Positions 29,076 to 37,637 of a stretch of 64,000 bases of DNA are shown here, in pieces. The DNA is taken from assembly GCA_032119595.1 (NCBI GenBank), contig JAUMBQ010000006.1, forward strand, positions 806,001-870,000. The letters are read 5' to 3'. A program made the translations under genes and the position numbers. Position 1 is the stretch's first letter. Every line of letters starts with the position of its first letter. This DNA comes from JAGIBJ01 sp032119595. Lineage in GTDB: Bacteria > Actinomycetota > Thermoleophilia > Solirubrobacterales > Solirubrobacteraceae. The notes under the pieces are model-generated. The model saw only the letters and a program-made list of their open reading frames with translations. It was not told the DNA's origin and made no database searches.

Positions 29076-29126
29076 AAATAGGGCGTACGTTGTACTGAAC
29101 TGTTCAACACAAAGTACGACCTATTT
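29076..29126. repeat. 51-bp AT-rich imperfect palindrome
   Basis: Arms of 25 bp around a central T (29101). The outermost 7 bp (AAATAGG/CCTATTT), a CGTAC/GTACG block, TTGT/ACAA and the core TGAAC-T-GTTCA all pair; only about five positions mismatch. It lies between the SAM hydrolase gene (upstream) and birA. On the minus strand it could act as a terminator, with a short U-run (CTATTT) closing the hairpin, or it could be an operator or a small mobile-element remnant. Confidence 0.85.
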
Positions 29127-29181
29127 TCCGGTGTCCCGCCCGCCCGCTGACTCGCCCGCCCGCCGTGCCCGCCCGCCCGCC

Positions 29182-30069
29182 TCAGGCGACGGAGGGAGCG
29201 TCGTCAGCGTCGAAGACGACCGACAGCATCTCGCCCGCGCCAGCGTGCAGGTGGGCTGCGGCGGAGCCGCCGCGGCGGGCGAGGGCCAACGCGCCGTCGC
29301 TGTCGAGGTAAAGGAGCAGCTCGCCCTGGGGGACATCCGCGAAGGTCGCGCCAACGCGGAGTTCGTCGCGACCACCAAGGCGGGTCTGCACGGTGCCTCC
29401 GGCGCCGAATGATGGCAGCGGGCCGAGGGCGGCGAGCTGGTCGTCGAGGGCCAGGACGAGGGTGCCGAAGTGGTCGACTTCCAGCACGCGGAACTCCAGG
29501 CCGACCGCAGTCCGCCGCGGGGCGGGTAGAGCGAGCGCGACCAACGACGCGGGCTCCGCCTCGATGCCGACATCGTGCAGGGTCGCTCCACCCGCGAGGG
29601 CGCCCGCAACCGGACCAAAGAGATCCCGGCCGTCGAAGGTGCGGGTCGCGGTCGTACTGCGCAGCGACGACGCCCCGAGATCGACGAGCGCGACGGCGCC
29701 GCCGAGGCGCCGCGCGGTCGGCTCCAGGAGGCCGTTGTCGGGGCCGACGAGTCGATGCCCTGACGCGGTCGCGAGCGCGATCGCGCGGCGTTCCGTCCCC
29801 ACCCCGGGGTCGACGACCGCGACGCACACGCACGGCGGCAGGTGCGGAACCGTGCGCCTCAGCGTGAGCGCGCCGGCCTGCACATCGCCGAGCCGGATGC
29901 CGTGGTCGAGATCCAGCCACGTGGCATTGGGCACGCTTGGGTACCGGACCGACGCCTCCAGCAATGCGGTGTACGGACCCTTGCCGTAGTCGGTGAGGGC
30001 CGCCACCAGCACGGATCCCCGGTCATTTCCACCGATCTGGCCGGTTGATCGAGCTCGGGCGTCGGTCAT
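29182..30069 (-). CDS. SAM hydrolase (SAM hydroxide adenosyltransferase, former DUF62)
   Basis: A 295-residue member of the chlorinase/fluorinase-like family. Family blocks are clear: LTDYGKGPYTALLEA near residue 25 (the family's TDFG..D..VG region, variant here), VVDPGVGTERRAIAL near 88, VGPDNGLLEP near 108 and TFDGRDLFGPVAG near 143. The usual activity is hydrolysis of S-adenosylmethionine to adenosine and methionine. The physiological role is unclear. The ATG at 30069 is used; it lies upstream of birA with the palindrome between them. Confidence 0.85.
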   Translation of the reverse strand: MTDARARSTGQIGGNDRGSVLVAALTDYGKGPYTALLEASVRYPSVPNATWLDLDHGIRLGDVQAGALTLRRTVPHLPPCVCVAVVDPGVGTERRAIALATASGHRLVGPDNGLLEPTARRLGGAVALVDLGASSLRSTTATRTFDGRDLFGPVAGALAGGATLHDVGIEAEPASLVALALPAPRRTAVGLEFRVLEVDHFGTLVLALDDQLAALGPLPSFGAGGTVQTRLGGRDELRVGATFADVPQGELLLYLDSDGALALARRGGSAAAHLHAGAGEMLSVVFDADDAPSVA

Positions 30070-30155
30070 CCGCCCAGTGTGACGCGCTCCCCCTTGCGTT
30101 GCAGAGCGGTATGGACGACTTGCGTGCGCGCGGAACTGGTTCTACCGTCGAAACA

Positions 30156-30298
30156 GACCGGGTGGTGCCCGGTCCCCCATAGCCCGTCCCGGGCTGGTGC
30201 CCTTCAGCATCACTCCCCTCCGAGGACACATCGTCGCGCCGCTCTCGCGGCGCGGCGGGTGCCGGAGGCCTGGACTGCGCCTCGGCGTGGTCCAGGCC
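30156..30298 (+). ncRNA. Candidate structured leader or small RNA upstream of the GGDEF gene
   Basis: Four perfect stems follow one another: GACCGGG/CCCGGTC (30156-30174), AGCCCG/CGGGCT (30181-30195), CGCGCCGC/GCGGCGCG with a TCTC tetraloop (30235-30254), and GGCCTGGAC/GTCCAGGCC (30267-30298). The last is followed by TT and resembles a terminator. The region 30070-30387 has no supported gene. It does not match a c-di-GMP-I riboswitch or any other class I can recognise. The strand is inferred from the downstream gene. Confidence 0.4.
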
Positions 30299-30387
30299 TT
30301 CAGCACCGGGGCAGAATTTGCGCGTTCTGCGTGAAATTGGACCGATCTTTCCCTAGCGTGCGGCTTCGGGGGACAGGATCACTCAAG

Positions 30388-32232
30388 ATGTCGTCCAGTA
30401 CACCGATTCCCTGGGCAGCCTCTCGCGCCCGGCACCATGACGACCTCCACCACCCTTCCCAGCTGACCAACCGAGCCATGCACGACGAGGAGATCGAACT
30501 CTCCTACCTCGATCGCGAGGCTGCCGCCCAAAGCGATCGCCGCGAGGCCGTCGACCACGCGTCGATGACCGACCTGCGTGGCGAACTCGTCACGCTGCTG
30601 TTCTTCGTGCTCGCCGCGACCGCCCTGGCCATCCAGGGTCCGTGGGATTTCGAGCATCCTTGGCTGCTCGGCACACTGACCGTCGCCTTCGCGGTGACCT
30701 CGCGCATCGGCTTCCCGATCGACCGCGCCGTCGCCATCCCGACGCAGATGCTGCTCATGCCGCTGCTGATCCTGGGGCCGCCTGCGCTCACCCCGATCCT
30801 TGTCTTCCTCGCGCTGAGCCTCTCCGGCCTGCTGGCGGCGACCCTGGCTGGCGGCAGCCGCAAGCGCGTGCTGCTCAACGGTGGCGACGCCCTCTACTCA
30901 CTCGGCCCAGCGACGGTCTTCGTGGTCGGCGGCTCACCCGGAACGCAGGTCACGGCCCTCCTCATCGTGGCGGCGCTCGCGTCGCAGATCGTGCTTGATG
31001 CGACGGCTTCTTGGGTGTCGGAGCGCTGGCGTAACCGTGGCGAAACGCGGTTCCCCATCCGGCCGTTCGTGGTGGTCTGGATCGTCGACACGTTGCTCAC
31101 CCCGATCGGGGTCGCTGCGGCCCTCGCCAGTTCCGTCACTGTCTGGGCCCCGCTGGCCCTGCTCCCGCTCGTCGCCTTGTTTGCGTTGGCCGGGTCCGAG
31201 CGCTCCAAGCGCCAAGAGGAGGCGCGCCAGCAGATCAGCACCGTCACTCGTGAGCGCACGCGGCTGCGGGCTGCCGTGCATCGAATCGGCGACGCGTTCG
31301 CGAGCACCCTCGATCTCGATGCCCTGCTGACCATCACGACGCGTGCCGCGGTCGAGGCGGTCGATGCTGATGCCGCTCGCGCCAGCGCGACCACCGGTCA
31401 CGGCCGCAAGATGACGCACCGCGTCACGATCCACGAGGACGAGCGCAATACGCCGCTGCTGACTGCCGTTGAGGATCGAGCCGTGAGCGGCCAGGCGCTC
31501 GCGCACGCGATCGTCGGAGGCGTGTACGCCATGGCCGCGCCGGTGGGCGATGTCGATGCCGGCGGCGTCGTCGCGGTGGCGCGTAACTCGCACGAGTTCA
31601 CCGCCGAGGAGCGCCAGCTGTTCGGGTATCTGTGCGAGCAGGCGTCGGTCGCGGCCCGCAATGTCGCTCGGCACGCGAGCCTGCATCGCCAGGCCCTCAC
31701 CGACGACCTCACGGGCCTCGCGAACCATCGCCGCTTCCAGGAGCTCTTGAGCGACGGTCACGACCGTTTCTTGGAGACGGGCACCCGGGTCGGGCTCATC
31801 TTGCTCGACATCGACGATTTCAAGTCGGTCAACGACCGCTATGGCCATCAGGTCGGCGACCAGGTGTTGCGCAATGTCGCGACGGCGCTGCGCGACACCT
31901 GCCGCACCACGGACGAGCCCGCTCGCTACGGCGGCGAGGAGCTTGCCATCGTGGTGAGCGATGCCGACATGCATGAGTGCGCGCGCTTGGCCGAGCGCAT
32001 GCGCCGGGCCATCGAAGAGGTCGAGGTGGTTGGGCCTGGCGGCGAGCGCATCACGGTGACGGCCTCGTTTGGCGTCGCGCTGATGGGCGAGGCTGCCCCC
32101 GATCCGGCCGCGCTGATCGCTGGCGCCGACGCCGCCCTGTACCGAGCCAAGTACCAGGGCAAGAATTGCGTTCGCCTGGCGGACGACGGGCCGATTGGCA
32201 TCATGCCGCAGGCGCCCAGCGGCACCGCCTGA
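30388..32232 (+). CDS. Membrane-anchored diguanylate cyclase (GAF-GGDEF)
   Basis: From the ATG at 30388 (after GGGGGACAGGA) the protein has 614 residues; ATG 30478 is an alternative. Residues ~70-275 form a multi-helix membrane domain. A short coiled linker follows (RSKRQEEARQQ), then a GAF-like domain (~290-420) and a GGDEF domain. The cyclase motifs are DDLTGLANHRRF, LDIDDFKSVND and the active site RYGGEELAIV. The inhibitory I-site RTTD lies exactly five residues before GGEEL. It should make c-di-GMP in response to a membrane or ligand signal and be product-inhibited. The frame is open upstream to 30079, but that part overlaps the structured leader. Confidence 0.85.
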   Translation: MSSSTPIPWAASRARHHDDLHHPSQLTNRAMHDEEIELSYLDREAAAQSDRREAVDHASMTDLRGELVTLLFFVLAATALAIQGPWDFEHPWLLGTLTVAFAVTSRIGFPIDRAVAIPTQMLLMPLLILGPPALTPILVFLALSLSGLLAATLAGGSRKRVLLNGGDALYSLGPATVFVVGGSPGTQVTALLIVAALASQIVLDATASWVSERWRNRGETRFPIRPFVVVWIVDTLLTPIGVAAALASSVTVWAPLALLPLVALFALAGSERSKRQEEARQQISTVTRERTRLRAAVHRIGDAFASTLDLDALLTITTRAAVEAVDADAARASATTGHGRKMTHRVTIHEDERNTPLLTAVEDRAVSGQALAHAIVGGVYAMAAPVGDVDAGGVVAVARNSHEFTAEERQLFGYLCEQASVAARNVARHASLHRQALTDDLTGLANHRRFQELLSDGHDRFLETGTRVGLILLDIDDFKSVNDRYGHQVGDQVLRNVATALRDTCRTTDEPARYGGEELAIVVSDADMHECARLAERMRRAIEEVEVVGPGGERITVTASFGVALMGEAAPDPAALIAGADAALYRAKYQGKNCVRLADDGPIGIMPQAPSGTA

Positions 32233-32306
32233 GCGGCCTACGGGGCCTGTGTGCGCGGTCCCTCATCCCGTCGGCCGGGCGGGTTCTCCAGAATGGGTGA
32301 CTGTTC

Positions 32307-32876
32307 ATGCAGACCGTCGTTGCCCTCCTGCTGTTCGCCTCGCTGGCCGGGGTGTCCTGGTGGGTCTACTTGCGTACCGGCGCGCGCCGTTGGACGGTTG
32401 AGCGCGATCCCCTTGGCGAGCCGCCCGTTCGAATGGCCGCCCTGATCGGGGCGATCGTAGTCGCCCTGGCATTCGTCTCTTCCGGCGGCGGAGGCAGCGA
32501 GCACACGAGTTCGATGCAGCAGGGCTTGGGCGACGGTGACGACCCCGGGCTTCTCTCCGCTCCCCGAGCGATGGTCGCCGCGACGGTGCCCCTGACCAAG
32601 GGGCGGGACGGCGAGGCGCCGGAGGCCGAAGCGCGAGGCGAGGTACCAGACGCCAAGAACCCGGATAGCGAAGGGCGGGAGCCCGACGAGCCGGCAGCGC
32701 CTGCGACCGCTGCTGACGCACGACCCGACACGCAGACGTCGCCCTCGCCGCTGCCGGCGTATGGGCGGCTCGTCGTCCGCGCACGAAAGGCCGCCGAGCG
32801 CCGCGGCGCGAGCATCACCTGGTACCCGACCGTGGTCCGCCAAGCCGCAAGCGCCTCGCGCCAGCGCAGCCGCTGA
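32307..32876 (+). CDS. Small membrane protein, unknown function
   Basis: A 189-residue protein with two hydrophobic segments (residues ~3-20 and ~43-60, IGAIVVALAFVSSGGGG). They are followed by a long hydrophilic, Glu/Asp/Pro-rich disordered stretch and a basic C-terminus (VVRARKAAERRGASITWY). No family recognised. It lies 74 nt downstream of the diguanylate cyclase in the same direction, so it may be co-transcribed. Confidence 0.6.
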   Translation: MQTVVALLLFASLAGVSWWVYLRTGARRWTVERDPLGEPPVRMAALIGAIVVALAFVSSGGGGSEHTSSMQQGLGDGDDPGLLSAPRAMVAATVPLTKGRDGEAPEAEARGEVPDAKNPDSEGREPDEPAAPATAADARPDTQTSPSPLPAYGRLVVRARKAAERRGASITWYPTVVRQAASASRQRSR

Positions 32877-32952
32877 GGCACCGGCGAACACGGAGCGGAT
32901 CCGCGCGAGGCGAACCACGGGAGCGGATCCCTGAAAAGCGGTCTCGACCCCC

Positions 32953-33293
32953 GCAACCGCAAGCGGGTGCGATTCCGGCCTCCGATGGCGAGAAGTGCAA
33001 CCCCTACTGGTTGCTGGACACCACCGACCCGCCCGCAACCGACACCGGTTGCGGTGCCGCGTCAAGAATCTGACGCCTTCTGCGACCTCAGCCGTGGCGC
33101 GCCCGGTGCCCTGGCCGCCTAAGCAAACTGAAACTCGACCCGCTTGGCAGATTCATAGTGGCCTCGAACCGATGACGGGGTGGAGCGACGCCCGGCAACC
33201 TCCAGCGGTTGACGACGTGGAGCGACGTCCAGCAACCGTCAGAGGTTGACGCGGCGGGCTATGGCGCCCGTATTGGAAACCCGCAGGGGTTGC
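32953..33293. repeat. Six short palindromes of type GCAACC-N6-GGTTGC
   Basis: Elements begin at 32953, 32997, 33035, 33195, 33232 and 33276. Each has GCAACC (GAAACC in the last), exactly 6 nt, then GGTTGC or a one-base variant (GGGTGC in the first; GGTTGA in the fourth and fifth). The third extends to 7 paired bases. They form two triplets with spacings 44/38 and 37/44. The 32877-33425 stretch separates convergent genes and holds no ORF that I can support. Confidence 0.8.
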
Positions 33294-33425
33294 GACTCGA
33301 AATCGCAGAATTGAGAGTGTGCCTCCCAGCTCTGATCCACAACCAGATACCGGCTACTCAGCAGGCTGAGTGCCGATCTCGGCGCCTGGTCCGACCGGTC
33401 AGCTCAAGTGCCGGGCCCCGCCCAC

Positions 33426-35135
33426 TCAGCCCAGCAGGCTGAGCGTTGCCTCGACGAGACCGTCGGGCGTGTGAGGGTCGGCCACGGCGGCCGGGGTGAC
33501 GTCCAGGGCGAGGAGGGCCTTGGCGGTCGTCGGGCCGATGGCGACGCAGCGCAGCGCACTGAGCACCGCCGTCGGATCGCCACCGTGGACCGGCGCGGGA
33601 TCGGCACCCGGCGGCGCGGTCTGGGTGGCATCCGAGGCACGCTGGTCGGCAGGGCCGCTTCGCAGCGCGGCCGCGACCGCGTTGACCGCGGAGCCGGAGG
33701 CGAAGAGCACGGCGTCGCAGGCACGGAGATCGTCGAGCTCGCTGGGCGTGAGGGGCTCCGGGCGCGTCTCGTGAAGGTGGGCGACCGTGACCTGCGCCCC
33801 ACGCTCCGCGAGCGCCTGCGCGAGCAGCGCGCGGCCGCCGCGCGCCTGCACGATCACCGCGTGCTTCGGCTCCAGCCCAGCCGCGTCGATGGCCTCAATC
33901 AAGCCCTCGCTCACCGCGCGCTCCGGCACGAGATCCGCCTTGATGCCGTGGCGCGCCAACGCATCCGCCGTGCCCGGGCCCACCGCCGCCACAACCGCAC
34001 CGGCCAGCACCCGCAAATCCTTGCCGGCCGCAGCGACCGTCGCCTGAAGCGCATCGGCGGCAGCCGGACTCGCGACGCAGATCAGATCGACCCCGTCGAG
34101 CAACGGCAGCGGCTCGCCCGTCGGCACCGTCCGGATCGCCGGCAGCTCGATCGCGATCGCCCCGAGGGAACGCAGACGCCCAGCGAGCTGCGCGCCATGA
34201 TCGCCCGCACGGGTGATGATGATGCGCTTGCCATCCAGCGGACGCAGCGCACGCCAGTCCAGCGACGTGCCAAGCCCAGCGACATCGCCAACCACCACGA
34301 GGGCAGGGGCACGCACGCGGGCGGCACGCGCCACCTTCGGCAGCTCGCTCAGCGTCGAACGCGTCACGCGCTGCTCATCCGACGTGCCCCGCTCGACGAT
34401 CGCCGCCGGCTCATCCGGCGAACGCCCGTGGGCGATGAGCTCGCGCGCCACGTTCGGCAGCGCCTTGACGGCCATGTAGAAGACGAGCGTGCCCGGGAAA
34501 TGCGCGAGCGAACCCCAATCGCGGGTCGACTCGGGCTTCTCGTCGTGGCCGTGGCCCGTGACGAACGCCACCGCGCTGGCCAGCAACCGATGCGTCGCCG
34601 GAATGCCAGCGGCCGCCAGCGCACCTGTGCCACTCGTGACGCCCGCGACGACCTCAGCCCGCACACCAGCCTCGAGCAACTCCGCGAGTTCCTCGCCGCC
34701 ACGACCAAAGACGAACGGATCGCCGCCCTTGAGGCGCACGACACTGCGCCCCTCCTTGGCGAGACGCACCATCAGCGCGTTGGTGTCCTCCTGCGCGACG
34801 TGCCGACCGTCGCCGACCTTGCCGACGTCGTACAGCTCCGCCTCCGTCCGCACGAGGTCCAGCAGCTCCTGAGCGACGAGCAGATCGTGCAGGACGACAT
34901 CGGCCGTCGCGACCAATCGGGCCGCGCGAACGGTCACGAGCCCGGGGTCGCCCGGTCCAGCGCCGACGAGGTAGACGACGCCCGGCTCGGCCTGGCCCAG
35001 CCGCAGCGCGGACGCGAGCTCGTCGAGTCGATGCTCGTGCCCCGGACGGACCTTCGCGGCCCGCGACTTGGGCGGGACGAAGTGCTTGCCGGTGCCTCGC
35101 GGCTCCTCGCGGTCGAGCATGCCCCCGTCGGTCAT
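33426..35135 (-). CDS. CobA-HemD fusion: uroporphyrinogen-III C-methyltransferase / synthase
   Basis: A 569-residue bifunctional enzyme. Residues ~50-290 are the SAM-dependent methyltransferase making precorrin-2, with VYLVGAGPGDPGLVT, RLKGGDPFVFGRGGEE and VVAGVTSGTGALAAAGIP. Residues ~300-565 are the HemD domain, which closes hydroxymethylbilane to uroporphyrinogen III (LDGKRIIITRAGDHGAQLA at its start). The fusion puts the branch point to siroheme and to heme in one protein. Its ATG overlaps the hemC stop by 4 nt and it is the last gene of the operon. CTCAGCC/GGCTGAG (33425-33443) over the stop could be part of a terminator. Confidence 0.93.
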   Translation of the reverse strand: MTDGGMLDREEPRGTGKHFVPPKSRAAKVRPGHEHRLDELASALRLGQAEPGVVYLVGAGPGDPGLVTVRAARLVATADVVLHDLLVAQELLDLVRTEAELYDVGKVGDGRHVAQEDTNALMVRLAKEGRSVVRLKGGDPFVFGRGGEELAELLEAGVRAEVVAGVTSGTGALAAAGIPATHRLLASAVAFVTGHGHDEKPESTRDWGSLAHFPGTLVFYMAVKALPNVARELIAHGRSPDEPAAIVERGTSDEQRVTRSTLSELPKVARAARVRAPALVVVGDVAGLGTSLDWRALRPLDGKRIIITRAGDHGAQLAGRLRSLGAIAIELPAIRTVPTGEPLPLLDGVDLICVASPAAADALQATVAAAGKDLRVLAGAVVAAVGPGTADALARHGIKADLVPERAVSEGLIEAIDAAGLEPKHAVIVQARGGRALLAQALAERGAQVTVAHLHETRPEPLTPSELDDLRACDAVLFASGSAVNAVAAALRSGPADQRASDATQTAPPGADPAPVHGGDPTAVLSALRCVAIGPTTAKALLALDVTPAAVADPHTPDGLVEATLSLLG

Positions 35136-36001
35136 CGCGAGGATTCCAGCAGTTCCTGCGCGCCAGCGGCTTTCAGCCTGGCGGCGACCGACTGCGCGAG
35201 CAGCTCGGGCGCCTCAATCGGCCCGTCGAGGAGGTCGCGCAGCACGCGATCACCAGAGGGCGTGGTGAGCATCACGGCCAGCTCGATCCGCTCATCGCCC
35301 AGCGGGCTGGCATGCGCGCCGATCGCGGTGGTGCAGTCGGCGCCGAGCGCGAGCCCGATGGCCCGCTCGGCGCGCAGCGCCGTGAAGGCTCCGGGCTGCG
35401 TGATCTGCATCGCGGCCGCCGCTGCGGCGCCATCGCCGATCCGCGCGGTCAGCACGACGATCCCCTGGCCAGGCGCTGGCACGAGCTCGTCCAGCGGATG
35501 CCCCTCATCGCCACGACCAAGCCGGTTGAGGCCGGCCTGCGCCAGCACCGCTGCGTCGAGCGGACCCTCGCGCACGATCCGCAGACGCGTGTCGATGTTG
35601 CCGCGCAGCGGCTCGACGATCAGATCCGGGCGCAGCGCCAGGAGCTGGCCAGCACGGCGAAGCGAACTCGTGCCGACCCGCGCACCCGATGCGAGCTCCG
35701 CGAGCGAGGCGGCGCCCACGAGCGCGTCGCGAGCATCCTCCCGGGTCAGCGCCGCAACGATCGCGATGCCGTCGGCCAGTTCACCCGGCACATCCTTGGC
35801 GGAGTGCACGGCGAGGTCGATCTCGCCGTCGATCAGCGCGCGATCGAGCTCTTTGACCCACTTCTCCTTGTCGGGCATCGCGCGATCGCGATCGCCGGAG
35901 GTCACGACCTCCACGATCTCCACGTCGCCGCCGAGCAAGGCAGCAGCGTTGCGCGCCTGCGCCAGCGCCAGCGCGCTGGCGCGCGTGCCGAGCCGGATCA
36001 C
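35132..36001 (-). CDS. hemC: Hydroxymethylbilane synthase (porphobilinogen deaminase)
   Basis: A 289-residue enzyme that links four porphobilinogens. VIRLGTRASALALAQA at the start, HSAKDVP, GTSSLRRAGQL and LRGNIDTRLR are diagnostic. The dipyrromethane-cofactor Cys is in LGADCTTAIG (about residue 225). The start is GTG at 36001, giving a GTGA overlap with the hemA stop; the frame runs further upstream but that part translates as Arg-rich shadow. Slightly shorter than the usual ~310 residues. Confidence 0.93.
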   Translation of the reverse strand: MIRLGTRASALALAQARNAAALLGGDVEIVEVVTSGDRDRAMPDKEKWVKELDRALIDGEIDLAVHSAKDVPGELADGIAIVAALTREDARDALVGAASLAELASGARVGTSSLRRAGQLLALRPDLIVEPLRGNIDTRLRIVREGPLDAAVLAQAGLNRLGRGDEGHPLDELVPAPGQGIVVLTARIGDGAAAAAAMQITQPGAFTALRAERAIGLALGADCTTAIGAHASPLGDERIELAVMLTTPSGDRVLRDLLDGPIEAPELLAQSVAARLKAAGAQELLESSR

Positions 36002-37335
36002 AGCAGGCGGTTGCTGGGCTGACCGGGGGCCGCAGCCGACGCGTCGACCGGGGCACCGTCCTCGACCTCGCCGTCGAGGCCGAACAGCTCCCGCAGGATC
36101 TCGACGCGGCGATGCCCGGCAGACGGATCGACCGACCGCAGACGGATCGTCGGCTCGTGCAGGATGCGCGTCGCGACCGCCCGGGCGACGGCCTCGATCC
36201 GGGCACGATCGCGCGAACTCGCCGATTCCCAGCGGCCGGCGTTCTCGGTGAGCACGCGGTCGACGATGTCGTCGGCCTGGCGATGCATCGCGGCGATCGT
36301 CGGCGCGACGCCGCGCGTAACCATCCACGTGTTGAAGCGGTCGAGTTCGTCGTCGACGATCGCCTCCGCGCGGACGGCCTCAGCCTTGCGCACATGCGTG
36401 GTGCGAGCGATGACCGACTCCATGGCGTCGAGGTCGTAGCGCTGCACGCCCGGAAGGAGTCCACACGACGGCTCGATGTCGCGCGGGACGGCGAGGTCGA
36501 TCAGCAGCAGCGGGCGGCCGTCGCGCTGCGGGAGCACGTCGGCGACGGCTTCGCGATGCAGGATCGGGTGCGGCGACGCGGTAGCCGAGACGACGACGTC
36601 GGCGCTCTCGAGCAGCTCGGGGAGGTGGTCGAGCGGGGCGACGCCGCCCTCGAAGCGGGCCGCGAGGGAAATGGCGCGGCTCGCGCGACGGTTGGCGACG
36701 AAGAGCGCGCGAACCCCACGCTGATGGAACGCCGCAGCAGCGAGCTCAGCCGTCTCGCCAGCCCCGATGATCACGACCTGCCGGCCGGTGAGGTCGCCCA
36801 GCTCGCGCTCGGCCAGCGAGGCCGCGAGCGACGAGATTGACGAGGAGCCGTGGCCGATCGCGGTCTCGGAGCGCACGCGGCGGCCGGTGCCGACGGCGGC
36901 GGTGTACAGACGGTCGAGGGTCGGGCCGTTCGTGCCGGCGTCCGCCGCGACCTCGTGCGCGCGACGCACCTGTCCGAGAATCTCGGCCTCGCCGAGCACC
37001 ATCGACTCCAGGCCGGCCGCGACGCGGAAGAGGTGCCGGGCCGACTCGACCTCGCGCAGGCGGAACACGGCGCCGCCAAGGTCGTCCGGCGAGAAGCCGC
37101 CGCGGCGCGCGAGCACGGCCAGCAGGCCCTGTTCAGCGCCAACCGGATCGTCGGTGAGGACGGTGATCTCGGTGCGGTTGCACGTCGACATCGCCACGAG
37201 CTCGTGGATCTGGTCGTGGCAGGCGGCGAGCTCGTTGAGGATGTGGCCCACGCCGTCGCTCGGCAGGGCGAGGCGTTCGCGCAGCGCGACCGGCGCGGTG
37301 CGATGCGAGACGCCAACGGTGAGCAGCTCGCTCAT
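35998..37335 (-). CDS. hemA: Glutamyl-tRNA reductase
   Basis: A 445-residue enzyme that commits glutamyl-tRNA to tetrapyrrole synthesis (C5 pathway). The N-terminus is MSELLTVGVSHRTAPVALRE; the catalytic Cys is in MSTCNRTEI (near residue 50); the NADPH site is VVIIGAGETAELAA (near 185); the C-terminal dimerisation helix is present. The ATG at 37335 is used. The open frame extends to 37902, but that stretch overlaps ccmD/ccmC and is not conserved. ATGA overlap with the upstream CcmD-like gene ties heme synthesis to heme export. Confidence 0.95.
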   Translation of the reverse strand: MSELLTVGVSHRTAPVALRERLALPSDGVGHILNELAACHDQIHELVAMSTCNRTEITVLTDDPVGAEQGLLAVLARRGGFSPDDLGGAVFRLREVESARHLFRVAAGLESMVLGEAEILGQVRRAHEVAADAGTNGPTLDRLYTAAVGTGRRVRSETAIGHGSSSISSLAASLAERELGDLTGRQVVIIGAGETAELAAAAFHQRGVRALFVANRRASRAISLAARFEGGVAPLDHLPELLESADVVVSATASPHPILHREAVADVLPQRDGRPLLLIDLAVPRDIEPSCGLLPGVQRYDLDAMESVIARTTHVRKAEAVRAEAIVDDELDRFNTWMVTRGVAPTIAAMHRQADDIVDRVLTENAGRWESASSRDRARIEAVARAVATRILHEPTIRLRSVDPSAGHRRVEILRELFGLDGEVEDGAPVDASAAAPGQPSNRLL

Positions 37336-37637
37336 GAGACGACCTTCTCGCGGTCGTCGCCCGACCCGGCGTCGCCACCAGGTGCCGATGCCGACTCGTG
37401 ACCCGGACCATGCACGTCGCCCTGGACCGCGCCAGCCCCGGCGTTCTGCACGTGCACAATGCGCTGCTCGAGCTCGGCAGCCTGCTTGGAGATCTTCGTG
37501 AGGCGCTGGGCCATGATCGCGACGTAGGCCGCGATCAGGACGAGGAACACGAGGTACGCGGCGATCACGTACGGACCGCCCGAATCCTCGGGGATCACGG
37601 CGCCGACGGCGCTGGGAACGAAGCTGACGAGGCTCAT
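37332..37637 (-). CDS. CcmD-like small membrane protein
   Basis: A 101-residue protein with one transmembrane helix (residues ~24-43, YVIAAYLVFLVLIAAYVAIM). A basic/helical cytoplasmic segment (RLTKISKQAAELEQRI) and a disordered Gly/Ser/His tail follow. Size, topology and position next to CcmC match CcmD, which helps release holo-CcmE from CcmABC. The tail is longer than usual. It overlaps ccmC and hemA by 4 nt on each side. Confidence 0.7.
   Translation of the reverse strand: MSLVSFVPSAVGAVIPEDSGGPYVIAAYLVFLVLIAAYVAIMAQRLTKISKQAAELEQRIVHVQNAGAGAVQGDVHGPGHESASAPGGDAGSGDDREKVVS

Noticed and set aside
30156..30298. Known c-di-GMP riboswitch, SRP RNA or tmRNA in the GGDEF leader
   Set aside because: None of the diagnostic conserved loops (GEMM core, SRP GGAAG/AGCAG loop, tmRNA tRNA-like ends) can be found on either strand.
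32953..33293. Possible degenerate CRISPR array (short palindromic units at 37-44 bp)
   Set aside because: Only the 6-bp arms are conserved, unit spacing is too short and uneven, spacers are not of constant length, and no cas gene is present.
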